A stretch of DNA of 64,000 nt from RGIG529 sp963929765 (GTDB taxonomy: Bacteria > Bacillota > Clostridia > Oscillospirales > Oscillospiraceae), in the NCBI GenBank assembly GCA_963929765.1, contig CAWVKD010000056.1, positions 12,099 to 76,098 on the forward strand, written 5' to 3'. The notes under the pieces were generated by a model. It worked only from the letters and a program-made list of their open reading frames with translations. It ran no database searches and had not been told where the DNA came from. Below, in pieces: positions 8,478 to 17,949 of the stretch; the first letter of the stretch is position 1; every line of letters starts with the position of its first letter. The position numbers and the translations under genes were made by a program.

Positions 8478-10403
8478 CTAAATGTCCAAATTCATCACAT
8501 ATTTAGCATTTTGTTCAATATATTCTCGGCGCGGTTCTACTTTCTCTCCCATAAGCAATGTAAAAATTTCATCTGCTTTGACAGCATCATCTAGTGTAAT
8601 ACGCTTTAAAATGCGAGTTTCCGGATTCATCGTAGTATCCCATAATTCATGGAAATCCATTTCACCCAGACCTTTGTTTCTGGAAATTTCTACTTTTCCT
8701 CTACCATCTTCACCACGCATTTCAGCAGAAATACGATCCCTCTCTTTTTCATCAAAGGCATATCGAACTGTCTTTCCACGCTCTAATTTAAAGAGAGGAG
8801 GTTGGGCAGCATAAACATAACCACCTTCCACCAGTGGACGCATAAACCGGAAGAAAAATGTCAAAAGCAATGTGCGGATATGGGCTCCATCTACATCAGC
8901 ATCTGCCATAATAATCACTTTATGATATCGTAGCTTACTAACATCGAATTCCTCTCCTATACCAGCACCTAAAGCCATAATAACCGGCGATAACTTATCA
9001 TTGCCATACACCTTATCTGCTCTTGCCTTTTCTACATTGAGCATTTTTCCCCATAATGGCAAAATAGCCTGGAATCGAGAATCACGACCTTGCTTAGCTG
9101 ATCCGCCAGCAGAGTCACCTTCTACAATATACAACTCTGTCAAAGATGGATCTCGTTCATTGCAGTCAGCCAATTTTCCTGGAAGTGTTAATCCTTCCAG
9201 CGCATTTTTCCGACGAATGTTTTCTCTGGCTTTTCGCGCTGCTTCTCTGGCTCTTGATGCAGTTAGCGCTTTTTCCAATATCGTACGACCTACTGTTGGA
9301 TTTTCTTCTAAAAATGTTTCCAGCTTTTCCGATACTAGGTTATCAACTAAAGTGCGAATTTCTGAATTTCCCAGTTTTGCTTTTGTTTGTCCTTCAAACT
9401 GAGCCTCTACTAATTTAACAGAGATGATTGCTGTTAATCCTTCCCTACAATCTTCACCAGAAAGCTTTTCCTCGTTTTTTAAAAGTCCACTCTTTTTTCC
9501 ATATTCGTTTAGGACACGTGTCATTGCCGATTTGAATCCAGTTTCATGCATTCCACCTTCTGATGTATGAATATTATTGGCAAATGACAAAATCATTTCA
9601 TTATAACCATCTGTGTATTGAATGGCAATTTCAGCAGCAGAATCGTCTCGTTTTCCTGCAATATAGATCACTTCTTCATGAAGAGGTGTTTTATTACGGT
9701 TTATATATTGAACAAAGGAACGGATACCTCCTTCATAGTGCATCTCATCCCTTTTCTCCTGCCCTATTCGATTGTCAATGGTTAGTATTTTGAGTCCAGC
9801 ATTTAAAAATGCTTGTTCTCGCATTCGGGTATGAAGAATATCGTATTGATACACCCAATCCTCAAAGATTTCTTTATCCGGCTGAAACATTACTTTTGTA
9901 CCTGTCTTATCTGTTTCACCAATGATCTTCATCTCTTGAGTTACATGTCCCCGTGCAAATTTCATCTGATAACATTTTCCATCTTTGCAAACTTCTACTA
10001 CCAACCACTCTGATAGAGCATTGACAACAGAAGCACCCACACCATGAAGACCTCCGGATACTTTATAGCCGCCGCCTCCAAACTTGCCTCCGGCATGTAG
10101 CACCGTATATACAACTTCCAGTGCAGGCTTTCCTGTAGCGTGTAAATCTACTGGAATACCACGACCATTGTCAATAACTGTTATGGATTCCCCTTCTTCA
10201 ATAGAAACAATAATCTCATTACAGTAACCAGCCAGGGCTTCGTCGATGGCATTGTCTACAATTTCATAAACGAGATGATGCAGACCACTGGACGAAGTAG
10301 AACCAATATACATACCAGGCCGTTTCCGTACCGCCTCCAATCCTTCCAATACTTGGATTTGATCTGCACTATATTCTTGTTCTTTTTTAAATTGATCTGC
10401 CAT
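8478..10403 (-). CDS. gyrB: DNA gyrase subunit B
   Basis: The ATPase subunit of gyrase. It shows the GHKL ATP-binding motifs (VDNAIDEALAG, DNGRGIPVD, GLHGVGASVVNALS), the transducer domain, and the TOPRIM motifs EGDSAGGSAKQGRD and DADVDGAHIRTLL. The start at 10403 (MADQFKKEQ) is preferred because GGGAGGA lies just upstream and the family begins there; the frame is open for 11 more codons upstream. This makes a 641-residue protein that overlaps the end of remB by 17 bases. The TOPRIM region reads PLWGKMLNVEKAR, with Trp where many bacteria have Arg. From memory that variant also occurs in related Clostridia. Confidence 0.97.
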   Translation of the reverse strand: MADQFKKEQEYSADQIQVLEGLEAVRKRPGMYIGSTSSSGLHHLVYEIVDNAIDEALAGYCNEIIVSIEEGESITVIDNGRGIPVDLHATGKPALEVVYTVLHAGGKFGGGGYKVSGGLHGVGASVVNALSEWLVVEVCKDGKCYQMKFARGHVTQEMKIIGETDKTGTKVMFQPDKEIFEDWVYQYDILHTRMREQAFLNAGLKILTIDNRIGQEKRDEMHYEGGIRSFVQYINRNKTPLHEEVIYIAGKRDDSAAEIAIQYTDGYNEMILSFANNIHTSEGGMHETGFKSAMTRVLNEYGKKSGLLKNEEKLSGEDCREGLTAIISVKLVEAQFEGQTKAKLGNSEIRTLVDNLVSEKLETFLEENPTVGRTILEKALTASRAREAARKARENIRRKNALEGLTLPGKLADCNERDPSLTELYIVEGDSAGGSAKQGRDSRFQAILPLWGKMLNVEKARADKVYGNDKLSPVIMALGAGIGEEFDVSKLRYHKVIIMADADVDGAHIRTLLLTFFFRFMRPLVEGGYVYAAQPPLFKLERGKTVRYAFDEKERDRISAEMRGEDGRGKVEISRNKGLGEMDFHELWDTTMNPETRILKRITLDDAVKADEIFTLLMGEKVEPRREYIEQNAKYVMNLDI

Positions 10404-10695
10404 GGATGTCCTCCCTTGTTTGATCAGACCAGTCACCGTCTGAAAAATGGCTTTCTGCTCGCTTTAATAATGTGCTAGGGGAAAGTTGTGACAAGTAAAT
10501 AATGCTTTCCCCTTCTTGCATGCAAAGAACAAATGATTTTGGTAGTTCTTCGCTAATACTAATCACACGACCTGATTTTTCTGCCTCTTTTAGAAATTGC
10601 CGTGTCCAATAGGAACTTGTCGTGTTATCTAAGTCAAAAATACCTAATATGGATTGAAATGGTACTACAGTATTTTGCCCTAAATGTAAATACAT
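10387..10695 (-). CDS. remB: RemB/YaaB-type regulator (DUF370)
   Basis: A small DUF370 protein of about 102 residues, beginning MYLHLGQNTVVPFQSILGIFDLDN. In Bacillus subtilis the equivalent yaaB (remB) gene lies between recF and gyrB, as here, and its paralogue RemA is a DNA-binding regulator of matrix genes. The start at 10695 follows an AGGAGT site and matches the family N-terminus; an upstream in-frame ATG at 10734 has no comparable site. It overlaps gyrB, suggesting coupled translation. The role in this organism is unknown. Confidence 0.85.
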   Translation of the reverse strand: MYLHLGQNTVVPFQSILGIFDLDNTTSSYWTRQFLKEAEKSGRVISISEELPKSFVLCMQEGESIIYLSQLSPSTLLKRAESHFSDGDWSDQTREDIHGRSI

Positions 10696-10723
10696 ACACA
10701 CTACTCCTTTTCTTTTAAGACAG

Positions 10724-11833
10724 TCACACTGCATGAATCATACCGTGTTCAATCCGAAATTGTGAACCATTGATTTTTTCTGTTAAGGGTGTTGTTTGAC
10801 AACTGGTAATGAAAACTTGCCCTTCTTTGATTTGGTGAAGTACAAACGATTGACGCTTTTCATCTAATTCACTCATAACATCATCCAAAAACAGGACTGG
10901 ATACTCACCCCGATCCAAAAAATGAATTTCTCGCTCTGCCAATTTCAGAGACAATGCAGCTGTACGAACTTGTCCTTGAGAACCATAGGACTTTAATGGT
11001 TGACCTGAAAGAAAAACGGTAAAATCATCTTTGTGAGGTCCGGATAAACATGACTTAGATGCCAATTCTCCATGATAATGGGTCTTTTGATGTTCCAAAA
11101 GCCAATGATAGATTTCTTCTACTGGAGCTGTGGGGTCTTGTACTGTGGAAACTGTTTTATATTCCAGATGAGGCAATTCTACCCCACCAGAACAGGCATT
11201 GTGATAAGAGGAAAATAAAACTGCCAATTTTTTTAAATATTGAGCTCGATAAAAAATCAAAACAGCTCCATGTCGGGCCATATCAAGATTAAACGTTTCC
11301 AATAAGGCGAGAAGAGAAGGTTTCTGTTCCCAATCTCTTAATATTCTTGTTTTGTGTTCATAAAGTCGATGAAATTGTGACAATGCTTCTGCATATCTTG
11401 GACGAAGTTGACATAAACTTTGATCCAAAAACCGCCGCCGGGCAGAAGCTCCAGCCCAAATGATGGATAGGTCTTCTGGTGAAAATAAAACCGTGCGTAG
11501 AACATCAGAAAGAAATGATGCTGTTTTTTGCTTAACACCACCAATTAAAATTTTCCGGCGGCCGTATCGAGATAAGATAATTTCAATAGAAAATAATCGA
11601 TTTCTAGACCAAACTGTTGCATTGATTTCCGCCTTTTCCTGGCCAAATTGAATCAGTTCTTTATCTCCTCGGGTACGATGAGATTTTGCACAGGATAGAT
11701 AAGAAGCTGCTTCTAAAAGATTTGTTTTTCCTTGAGCATTTTCTCCAAAAATAAGGTTACAATGATTAGAAAAATGGGCATCAGCCTCATTATAATTTCG
11801 AAAATGAGAGAGAGAAATGGTTTGAATCTCCAT
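10724..11833 (-). CDS. recF: DNA replication and repair protein RecF
   Basis: An SMC-like ATPase that helps load RecA at gapped DNA. The 369-residue product has the Walker A motif GENAQGKTNLLEA near residue 32, the ABC-type signature region SYGSQGQVRTAALSLKLAE and Walker B PVLFLDDVMSELD. It starts only four bases after the dnaN stop. The small S4-domain gene yaaA that often separates dnaN and recF in Firmicutes is absent. Confidence 0.95.
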   Translation of the reverse strand: MEIQTISLSHFRNYNEADAHFSNHCNLIFGENAQGKTNLLEAASYLSCAKSHRTRGDKELIQFGQEKAEINATVWSRNRLFSIEIILSRYGRRKILIGGVKQKTASFLSDVLRTVLFSPEDLSIIWAGASARRRFLDQSLCQLRPRYAEALSQFHRLYEHKTRILRDWEQKPSLLALLETFNLDMARHGAVLIFYRAQYLKKLAVLFSSYHNACSGGVELPHLEYKTVSTVQDPTAPVEEIYHWLLEHQKTHYHGELASKSCLSGPHKDDFTVFLSGQPLKSYGSQGQVRTAALSLKLAEREIHFLDRGEYPVLFLDDVMSELDEKRQSFVLHQIKEGQVFITSCQTTPLTEKINGSQFRIEHGMIHAV

Positions 11834-11837
11834 TTCT

Positions 11838-12953
11838 TTAACCGCCCGCTTTTAACCGTACTGGTAATACCATATAGAGAAAATGCTCATCATCCTCTTC
11901 TTCAGGAAGAATGAAACAAGGAGAAACGCTGGTGTTTAACTTAATTCTAATGGTATCTGCGGGTACAGACTTAAGAACGTCTAACAAAAATCGGTTGTTG
12001 AAACCAATTTCCAAATTTGTTCCATCTCCTTCTATGGGACAGATATCTGAAGCGCTTCCAATGGCAGTGTTTGTTTTAATCAAAAGAGATTGATTGCCAA
12101 ATGTGCAGCGTAGTGGACTTTTCAGTTTTTCATTGATGATTAAAGAAACACGATCTACACTTTTTAACAGTTCTTTTGCATCTGCCTTTAGAGAGATAGG
12201 ATGATGGTTGGATATAGCTTGATGATAGTTGAGAAAATCACCTTCTAACCTTCGGGATAAAAGTGTGGTATCTCCTATTTGAAAGGTTACATGTCTGTTT
12301 CCTAATGAAATGATAACCATTTCTTCTTTATCTGAAGCAATTTTTTCAACTTCAGATAAGGCAGATCCAGGAACAACGAAAGAATAAGCAGAATCACTAT
12401 CTTGCACTTTAACAGGTTCTTTCCGTAGAGCGAGACGATAACCATCTACAGAGACAAGCGTGAGTTGATTGTCTTTTATGTCAAAAAGGGATCCTGTATG
12501 GATAGGTTTGCTCTCATCATGGCTGACAGCAAATAAAGTTTCAGAAATCATATGTTTGAGTGTGGATTCAGGAATGGATAAAGTATGGAGCTGTTCAACG
12601 GCAGGTAATTCTGGAAAATCGTCTGGGGATATGCTGTTGATAGTAAAGTGAGCGGATAAGCAGGAAATGGTGATGATTTCATTTTCTAAGGAAAAGAAAA
12701 CAGTATCATCGGGGAGACGGCGAATGATTTCAACAAAAAGGCGTGCGTTAACGACAGTAGTCCCGGGGTGGTCAATCAATGCGGGGCAGAAAGTTTGAAT
12801 TCCGGTTTCTAGATTGTATCCTGTTATTTTTAAGGAATCAGTAGCTTGAATAAAAAGACCTTCAAGAGCAGGAATCGTGCTTTTTGTGGAAACTGCTCTG
12901 GAAGCAGTAAGAATGGAATTTAGAAGAATGGCTTTTTCACAGGAGAATTTCAT
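11838..12953 (-). CDS. dnaN: DNA polymerase III beta sliding clamp
   Basis: Forms the dimeric ring that tethers the replicative polymerase to DNA. The start at 12953 (MKFSCEKAILLNSILTASR) gives 371 residues, the normal family length, and is preceded by GGAGG at 12957-12961. The open frame extends 71 codons further upstream, through the origin region, but those residues are hydrophobic and unlike any clamp. The end reads FLYMVLPVRL, a typical DnaN C-terminus. It is the second gene of the origin operon. Confidence 0.96.
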   Translation of the reverse strand: MKFSCEKAILLNSILTASRAVSTKSTIPALEGLFIQATDSLKITGYNLETGIQTFCPALIDHPGTTVVNARLFVEIIRRLPDDTVFFSLENEIITISCLSAHFTINSISPDDFPELPAVEQLHTLSIPESTLKHMISETLFAVSHDESKPIHTGSLFDIKDNQLTLVSVDGYRLALRKEPVKVQDSDSAYSFVVPGSALSEVEKIASDKEEMVIISLGNRHVTFQIGDTTLLSRRLEGDFLNYHQAISNHHPISLKADAKELLKSVDRVSLIINEKLKSPLRCTFGNQSLLIKTNTAIGSASDICPIEGDGTNLEIGFNNRFLLDVLKSVPADTIRIKLNTSVSPCFILPEEEDDEHFLYMVLPVRLKAGG

Positions 12954-13187
12954 AGGGGCCTCCTTAATTAAAGAGTAAAAGTGGGAGTATAAGAAAAAAG
13001 AAAGGATAAAATAGTAAAAGAAGTAGTAGGCAAAGTGGAATGTGGAAACATGGGAAAAAAGGTTGAAATGCAAGGGTAAATTTATCCACATGAGGATGAA
13101 AGCTTTTCCACAGAGAAGGATGTACTGCGGAGGGTAAGAGTGTTTTCCACATGAAGATGTCCACATGTTAATATAATGTGGAAGGAT
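12954..13187. other. Probable chromosomal origin oriC (dnaA-dnaN intergenic region)
   Basis: This AT-rich spacer contains an exact DnaA box TTATCCACA at 13082-13090 and near-matches TTTTCCACA at 13104-13112 and 13143-13151. ATGTCCACA lies at 13157-13165, and inverse-orientation copies TGTGGAAAC at 13041-13049 and AATGTGGAA near 13175. Towards dnaN, beyond the boxes, is a DnaA-trio run and a very AT-rich tract (12962-13010) that could be the unwinding element. The arrangement mirrors the dnaA-dnaN half of the bipartite B. subtilis origin. Confidence 0.85.
13012..13029 (+). promoter_or_regulatory. DnaA-trio element
   Basis: Six consecutive trinucleotides TAG TAA AAG AAG TAG TAG lie next to inverse DnaA boxes at about 13035-13049 and run towards the AT-rich tract. 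Read 3' to 5' from the boxes this is GAT GAT GAA GAA AAT GAT, matching the published DnaA-trio consensus on which DnaA assembles to open DNA. Confidence 0.7.
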
Positions 13188-14504
13188 TTAGTAGTTGTGG
13201 GCGTTGATATTTGCTGTAATATCTTTTACGACTTCTGAAATTTGAGAGTTTGTTTTGAGCATTTCTTCTATGCGTGATATGGAATGCATTGCCGTGGTAT
13301 GGTCTCTGCCATTGAATTCTTTTCCTATGTCAGAGAGAGATAGATTTGTCATTCGTCGAATTAAATACATTGCAATTTGTCTGGCAAGGACAGTGGTTCG
13401 ATTGCGTTGTTGACCACGTAAGTCTTTGTTTTCCAAATTGTAGAATTTACAGACTTCGTCGATGATTAGAGAGGCAGATGGAAGAAGATCGGATTGATCT
13501 TTGAACATGTCTCTGACAGCGCGAGATACCGTATTAACATTGATGCTATCATCCATAAGATCACGAAATGCTAATATTTTATTGACGGTTCCTTCAATTT
13601 GACGGACATTAGCCGTTACATTTTCTGCTATGTATTCTAGCACAGCATCAGGCAAGTCCATTCCCAGTCGAATGGCTTTTGTTTTTATGATAGCAAGACG
13701 AGTTTCATAGTCAGGTGGCTGAACATCTGCCAACAGGCCCCACTCAAACCGAGTTTTTAGACGATCTTCTAATCGTGTCATTTCTTTTGGGGGTCGATCC
13801 GAAGTGAGGACGATCTGTTTTTTTTCTTCATACAGACAATTGAAGGTGTGAAAAAATTCTTCTTGTGTTTGCACTTTGCCTGCAATGAACTGAATATCGT
13901 CTACCAAGAATAGATTTGCTTGTCGATATTTATCTCGAAATTCTGCATTTTTCCCTTCACGAATGGACTTGACCAATTCGTTGGTAAAATCGTCTCCTTT
14001 TACATAGACAATTTTATAGTCTGGATGATTTTTTTTAACAGTATGTGCGATAGCGTGAAGCAGGTGGGTTTTCCCGAGGCCTGATTCTCCATAGATAAAC
14101 AATGGATTATAGGTTTGAGCAGGATGATCTGCCACGGAACGAGCAGCAGCATGGGCAAATTTATTGGAACTACCTACAATGAAATTTTCAAATGTATATT
14201 CATCTTTTACAATCATTGGTTGGGTGGATAGATGTTCTTCATTACGTTGTTGCATTTCTAGTTCACCCAGAACTTGCACTTCAAAATCTGCAGAAAACAA
14301 CTCATGTAATGCGTCTTTTAAAAGGGGGATGTATCGTCTTGTAATGATTTCTCGTTTATATTCTGAAGGGGTATACAAAAGGAGGGCCGTATCTGTTATA
14401 TCCACTGGAACGGTATCATCAAACCAGGTGGTAATTGTAGTGGATGTCAACTGCGGCTCCAAAATTTCCATGATTTTTTTCCATACATCAAAAGATGAAT
14501 TCAT
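13188..14504 (-). CDS. dnaA: Chromosomal replication initiator DnaA
   Basis: The AAA+ initiator that binds DnaA boxes and melts the origin. The 438-residue product has domain I (about 1-80), a short linker, the AAA+ domain with Walker A GESGLGKTHLLHA and Walker B LFLVDDIQF, and the C-terminal helix-turn-helix with the DnaA signature GREFNGRDHTTAMHS-like segment (here GKEFNGRDHTTAMHSI). GGCGAGG precedes the ATG. It is the first gene of the origin operon. The linker domain II is short compared with B. subtilis. Confidence 0.97.
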   Translation of the reverse strand: MNSSFDVWKKIMEILEPQLTSTTITTWFDDTVPVDITDTALLLYTPSEYKREIITRRYIPLLKDALHELFSADFEVQVLGELEMQQRNEEHLSTQPMIVKDEYTFENFIVGSSNKFAHAAARSVADHPAQTYNPLFIYGESGLGKTHLLHAIAHTVKKNHPDYKIVYVKGDDFTNELVKSIREGKNAEFRDKYRQANLFLVDDIQFIAGKVQTQEEFFHTFNCLYEEKKQIVLTSDRPPKEMTRLEDRLKTRFEWGLLADVQPPDYETRLAIIKTKAIRLGMDLPDAVLEYIAENVTANVRQIEGTVNKILAFRDLMDDSINVNTVSRAVRDMFKDQSDLLPSASLIIDEVCKFYNLENKDLRGQQRNRTTVLARQIAMYLIRRMTNLSLSDIGKEFNGRDHTTAMHSISRIEEMLKTNSQISEVVKDITANINAHNY

Positions 14505-14554
14505 AACATCAGACCTCGCCTTTATCCTTTTCCGTGATGATAATTTTACATTTC

Positions 14555-14604
14555 ATTATATCAAAATTTTGAATAAGACGCAACGATTTTTCCACATATC
14601 CACA
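14555..14604 (-). promoter_or_regulatory. dnaA promoter with flanking DnaA boxes
   Basis: On the minus strand TTGCGT (14578-14583) and TATAAT (14555-14560) are separated by 17 bases. Immediately upstream lie two DnaA-box-like sites, TTTTCCACA at 14588-14596 and ATATCCACA at 14596-14604, overlapping by one base. This would allow DnaA to control its own transcription and could form the second half of a bipartite origin. Confidence 0.7.
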
Positions 14605-14724
14605 GTTAAGACGGTGGAAAACCCAAAGAAAATTACCAGATCTTTCTTGAGTATTCCACCATTTGACAAATATTTTTGATTTTTTCAATCTATGATTATT
14701 GTGGGTCTTTGCGTTTTTATCTTT

Positions 14725-15519
14725 TTATTGGTACCGACTTAAACAGACAAAGGTACGCCCTTTGCGAGATTGTCCTCCTATGTGTGAAACGATGCATTTT
14801 CCAATGCCTCGAATAGAGAAGATATCACCTTGTTTGATAGATTGTTCTGGTTTATTGCAGATTTTATAATTGAGAGATACATTACCTGCAGTGATTTGTA
14901 GGGAAGCTTTGGTCCGGCTTATGGAAAATCCAAGAGCGCAAACAGCATCCAAACGTAAGCTGGAAACAGTGTCTGTTATTTCTTGTGTAAGTTGAATTGG
15001 TGGCGTAATATTGGATAGAGAACATGGGAAACACTGAATTTTAGCTCGTCCGACTTGATGCATATTTTCCAGAAGAAAGAGTTGTAATTCTCTTTGTATC
15101 AATATCGTGCAATTGAAATCAGATATTAAAATATCTCCTACCTTTTCCCTGGAAATTCCCGTTCCCAAAATGGAACCTAAAAAGTCCCGGTGAGTTAAGG
15201 CAATCTCTTTGGGAAGCTTTATTTGAATTGCCCCAATGGGGCAATTTGTGTTGATTGGATCTATGATGTCTGTCTCATAGTCCGGAAGAAAAAAGAGCAT
15301 TTTTCGTTCTGCTTCTGGATACCCTCCAAAAAAACAGTAATGATCATAGTCATGATAACCCTTCAAAAGCGTCTGGGCTAACATTTGTAACCTTGGGCTG
15401 AGAAAAGGTGTGTGTGTAGGTATATTACGTTTGCGACAGGCTTCTGCTTTATCTAGTATATGGGAGAGCATGATTTGTTCGTCTTTTTCTTTTGTTAGAT
15501 GAGAAATGGTAGTATTCAT
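14725..15519 (-). CDS. ylmH: YlmH-family S4-domain RNA-binding protein
   Basis: A 264-residue protein whose C-terminal third (about 185-245) is an S4 RNA-binding domain: RLDAVCALGFSISRTKA followed by ITAGNVSLNYK. The N-terminal part has the YlmH-type FFGGYPEAERKMLFFLPDY segment. B. subtilis YlmH binds stalled 50S subunits in ribosome-associated quality control; that role is known for the family, not shown here. YlmH usually sits in the ylm cluster near divIVA, so its place next to dnaA is unusual. The start overlaps the NUDIX stop as ATGA. It is the last gene of the minus-strand block. Confidence 0.85.
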   Translation of the reverse strand: MNTTISHLTKEKDEQIMLSHILDKAEACRKRNIPTHTPFLSPRLQMLAQTLLKGYHDYDHYCFFGGYPEAERKMLFFLPDYETDIIDPINTNCPIGAIQIKLPKEIALTHRDFLGSILGTGISREKVGDILISDFNCTILIQRELQLFLLENMHQVGRAKIQCFPCSLSNITPPIQLTQEITDTVSSLRLDAVCALGFSISRTKASLQITAGNVSLNYKICNKPEQSIKQGDIFSIRGIGKCIVSHIGGQSRKGRTFVCLSRYQ

Positions 15520-16136
15520 TGTTCAAACCCCATGGTCTGTAAAAGAGATCGGGTAATACGTCCTGTGATACCCCAAATAACATGTTCTTTATATTCATAA
15601 ATAGGAACTTCTGCCCGACCAGGTGCAAACGAGTATCCCTCTGTGAATCGAATTTTTTCATAGGGAAAATCATCTTTGACATCAGGGATCATTTGATATT
15701 CATATACAAAGGGAGGGTGATCAATGAGATACTCAAGAGGTACGAGAAATACCTCTTTTACTTCTGATTTGTTACATACAATAGACTGATAAGAGTCTTG
15801 GGAGATAATGCCTAAAAAAGGATACATGACAAAAACACCTTGATGGTGCATATAATCCAGTGGTCCCAATAGCTGTATCTCTTTGGGAGAAATACCCAAT
15901 TCTTCTTTTGTTTCTCGAAGAGCACCTTCTTCTGGTGTTTCCCCTGGTTCCAATTTTCCTCCTGGAAAACACACTTCTCCAGGCTGACGACGCAGACTTT
16001 CTGCTCGAACTTCATAGAGCAGATGAAGTTTTCCGTTTTGTTCAACCAAAGGAGCCAAAACAGCATATGCATGACGAATACCGATCACTGAAGGACGTCG
16101 GTTTTTCATGAGTTGTTCCAATGTTTGAAGGTTCAT
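15516..16136 (-). CDS. NUDIX hydrolase, CoA-pyrophosphatase type
   Basis: The NUDIX box is complete: GKLEPGETPEEGALRETKEE followed by LGI. Just before it, LRRQPGEVCFPGG matches the UPF0035 signature of coenzyme A diphosphatases (NudL and yeast Pcd1 relatives). The likely reaction is hydrolysis of CoA or its oxidised derivatives to phosphopantetheine and 3',5'-ADP. The start at 16136 (MNLQTLEQLMKNRRPSV) has AGGAGG eight bases away. The frame continues 24 codons upstream without a good site and would overlap the ABC gene. Confidence 0.82.
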   Translation of the reverse strand: MNLQTLEQLMKNRRPSVIGIRHAYAVLAPLVEQNGKLHLLYEVRAESLRRQPGEVCFPGGKLEPGETPEEGALRETKEELGISPKEIQLLGPLDYMHHQGVFVMYPFLGIISQDSYQSIVCNKSEVKEVFLVPLEYLIDHPPFVYEYQMIPDVKDDFPYEKIRFTEGYSFAPGRAEVPIYEYKEHVIWGITGRITRSLLQTMGFEQ

Positions 16137-16155
16137 AGATACATTTCCTCCTGAT

Positions 16156-17904
16156 TTATATGAGCATCTGTTGTACTTCATATAGTTTGGCATAAATTCC
16201 ACCGGCACGAATCAGTGTTTCGTGGTTTCCTTGCTCTGCGATTCCATCGTCTTCTATAACGATAATTTCTTGGGCGCTACGAATGGTGGAAAGTCGATGG
16301 GCAATCATAATCGTAGTGCGGCCTTGGGATAGTTTTTCCAGTGCTGTTTGGATTCTCAATTCTGTAACACTATCCAAAGCAGATGTAGCTTCATCCAAAA
16401 TCAAAATAGGCGGGTTTTTCAAAAAAACCCGGGCAATGGCAATTCGTTGTTTTTGTCCTCCAGATAGCATAATGCCCCGTTCACCTACATATGTTTCATA
16501 TCCATTTGGCATTTTCATAATGTCATCGTGAATTTCGGCTCGTTTGGCTGCCTCGATTACTTCTTCCATAGAAGCATCCAGTTTACCATACCGAATGTTT
16601 TCTAAAATGGTATCAGCAAAGAGAAATACATCTTGCTGTACAATGCCAATATTTTGGCGAAGAGACAATTGGGTAACATCCCGTATGTCATAATCATCAA
16701 CGTATATGGTACCTTCTGTTGCTTCATAAAATCTGGGAATTAATTGACACAGGGTGCTTTTACCTCCTCCAGATGGTCCTACCACCGCTAAGGTTTCTCC
16801 TGCTGCAATTGTAAGATTTACGTGAGAAAGAACTTGATTGATTCCATCATAAGAAAAAGACACATTTTCAAATCGGATCTTTCCCTTTGCCCTTCCCATG
16901 GAAATGGCGTTTTCTTTGTCTGTAATTTGAGGATCTGTACGCATCAGTTCTAGAAATCGTTGAAATCCAGCGGTACCAGCAGTGAGCTGTTCGATCAAAG
17001 CCATAATCTGGCGAATCGGATTTAAAAATGCAGAGATATATAAAGTAAATGTAATCAATTCTACAGTATCAAATCTACCTTGCATAATCAAAAGCCCGCC
17101 AAACATGATGACCACGATATTGATGAAAGATAGGAAAAAATCCTGAGAAGCGTGGAATAACCCCATGGCTTTATAAAATTCACCTTTTGCGCCAACATAA
17201 AGTTGATTGGAAGCATGGAATTTTTCTTGTTCTTTGTTTTCATTGGCAAAAGCTTTGGCTGTGCGCATCCCGGAAATAGAGGATTCCATTTCGTTGTTGA
17301 TCCCTGCCAGCCGTTCTTTTACCCGAAGGGACGAACGGTTCATCCTTTTCCTCATCCGGACAATTAGTGTTATGACGATAGGAAAGACCAAAGTGATAAC
17401 AAGAGCCAACCGCCACTGAATGGCAAACATAACAGCGAGTCCACCTAAGATAGAGGCAGCGCTGGAGATCAACTGTTCTGGACCATGGTGAGATAGTTCG
17501 GAAATCTCGAATAAATCGCCAGTAACTCGGTTCATTAATTGACCAGTGCGGTTTTGATCAAAAAACCCAAAAGATAGCGTTTGCATGTGACGAAACAGGT
17601 CATCCCGGATATCAGCCTCAAATCGAACCCCTAGTACATGCCCCTTACAAGAAACAATATACGAAAAGATCGATCTTAGAAATTGAATGAAAATCATGCT
17701 GCTCATAATAAGAAAAAAAGCAAGGAACAATCGACTGGGTAAGAGATTTTGCAGGGAGTACCGAGTGACCAAAGGAAAAATCAAGTCCAGTAAAGCTGCC
17801 ATGATAGCACAAAACAAATCAAGAGCCAGAAGTCGCTTGTGGGGAGCATAGTAAGATAAAAAAATGCGGATGGGTTTGGTGTGTTTCATTTGTTCTCGTG
17901 TCAT
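16156..17904 (-). CDS. ABC exporter, fused permease and ATPase
   Basis: A 582-residue half-transporter of the MsbA/LmrA type. Six transmembrane helices fill residues about 20-310 (with the typical DLFRHMQTLSFGFFDQNRTG coupling region), followed by an ATPase domain. That domain has Walker A GPSGGGKSTLCQL, signature LSGGQKQRIAIARVF, Walker B PILILDEATSALD and the H-loop AHRLST. It probably acts as a homodimer exporting lipid, peptide or drug; the substrate cannot be read from the sequence. AAGGAGG lies directly upstream. It sits between mnmA and the NUDIX gene in a tight operon. Confidence 0.9.
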   Translation of the reverse strand: MTREQMKHTKPIRIFLSYYAPHKRLLALDLFCAIMAALLDLIFPLVTRYSLQNLLPSRLFLAFFLIMSSMIFIQFLRSIFSYIVSCKGHVLGVRFEADIRDDLFRHMQTLSFGFFDQNRTGQLMNRVTGDLFEISELSHHGPEQLISSAASILGGLAVMFAIQWRLALVITLVFPIVITLIVRMRKRMNRSSLRVKERLAGINNEMESSISGMRTAKAFANENKEQEKFHASNQLYVGAKGEFYKAMGLFHASQDFFLSFINIVVIMFGGLLIMQGRFDTVELITFTLYISAFLNPIRQIMALIEQLTAGTAGFQRFLELMRTDPQITDKENAISMGRAKGKIRFENVSFSYDGINQVLSHVNLTIAAGETLAVVGPSGGGKSTLCQLIPRFYEATEGTIYVDDYDIRDVTQLSLRQNIGIVQQDVFLFADTILENIRYGKLDASMEEVIEAAKRAEIHDDIMKMPNGYETYVGERGIMLSGGQKQRIAIARVFLKNPPILILDEATSALDSVTELRIQTALEKLSQGRTTIMIAHRLSTIRSAQEIIVIEDDGIAEQGNHETLIRAGGIYAKLYEVQQMLI

Positions 17905-17949
17905 AAGATCCTCCTTTCTTTAAATGCAGGTTATACCCATTATGTCATT

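Noticed and set aside
12954..13166. N-terminal extension of dnaN by 71 codons
   Set aside because: The extension translates the origin region, is unlike any clamp, and a good ribosome site supports the internal ATG.
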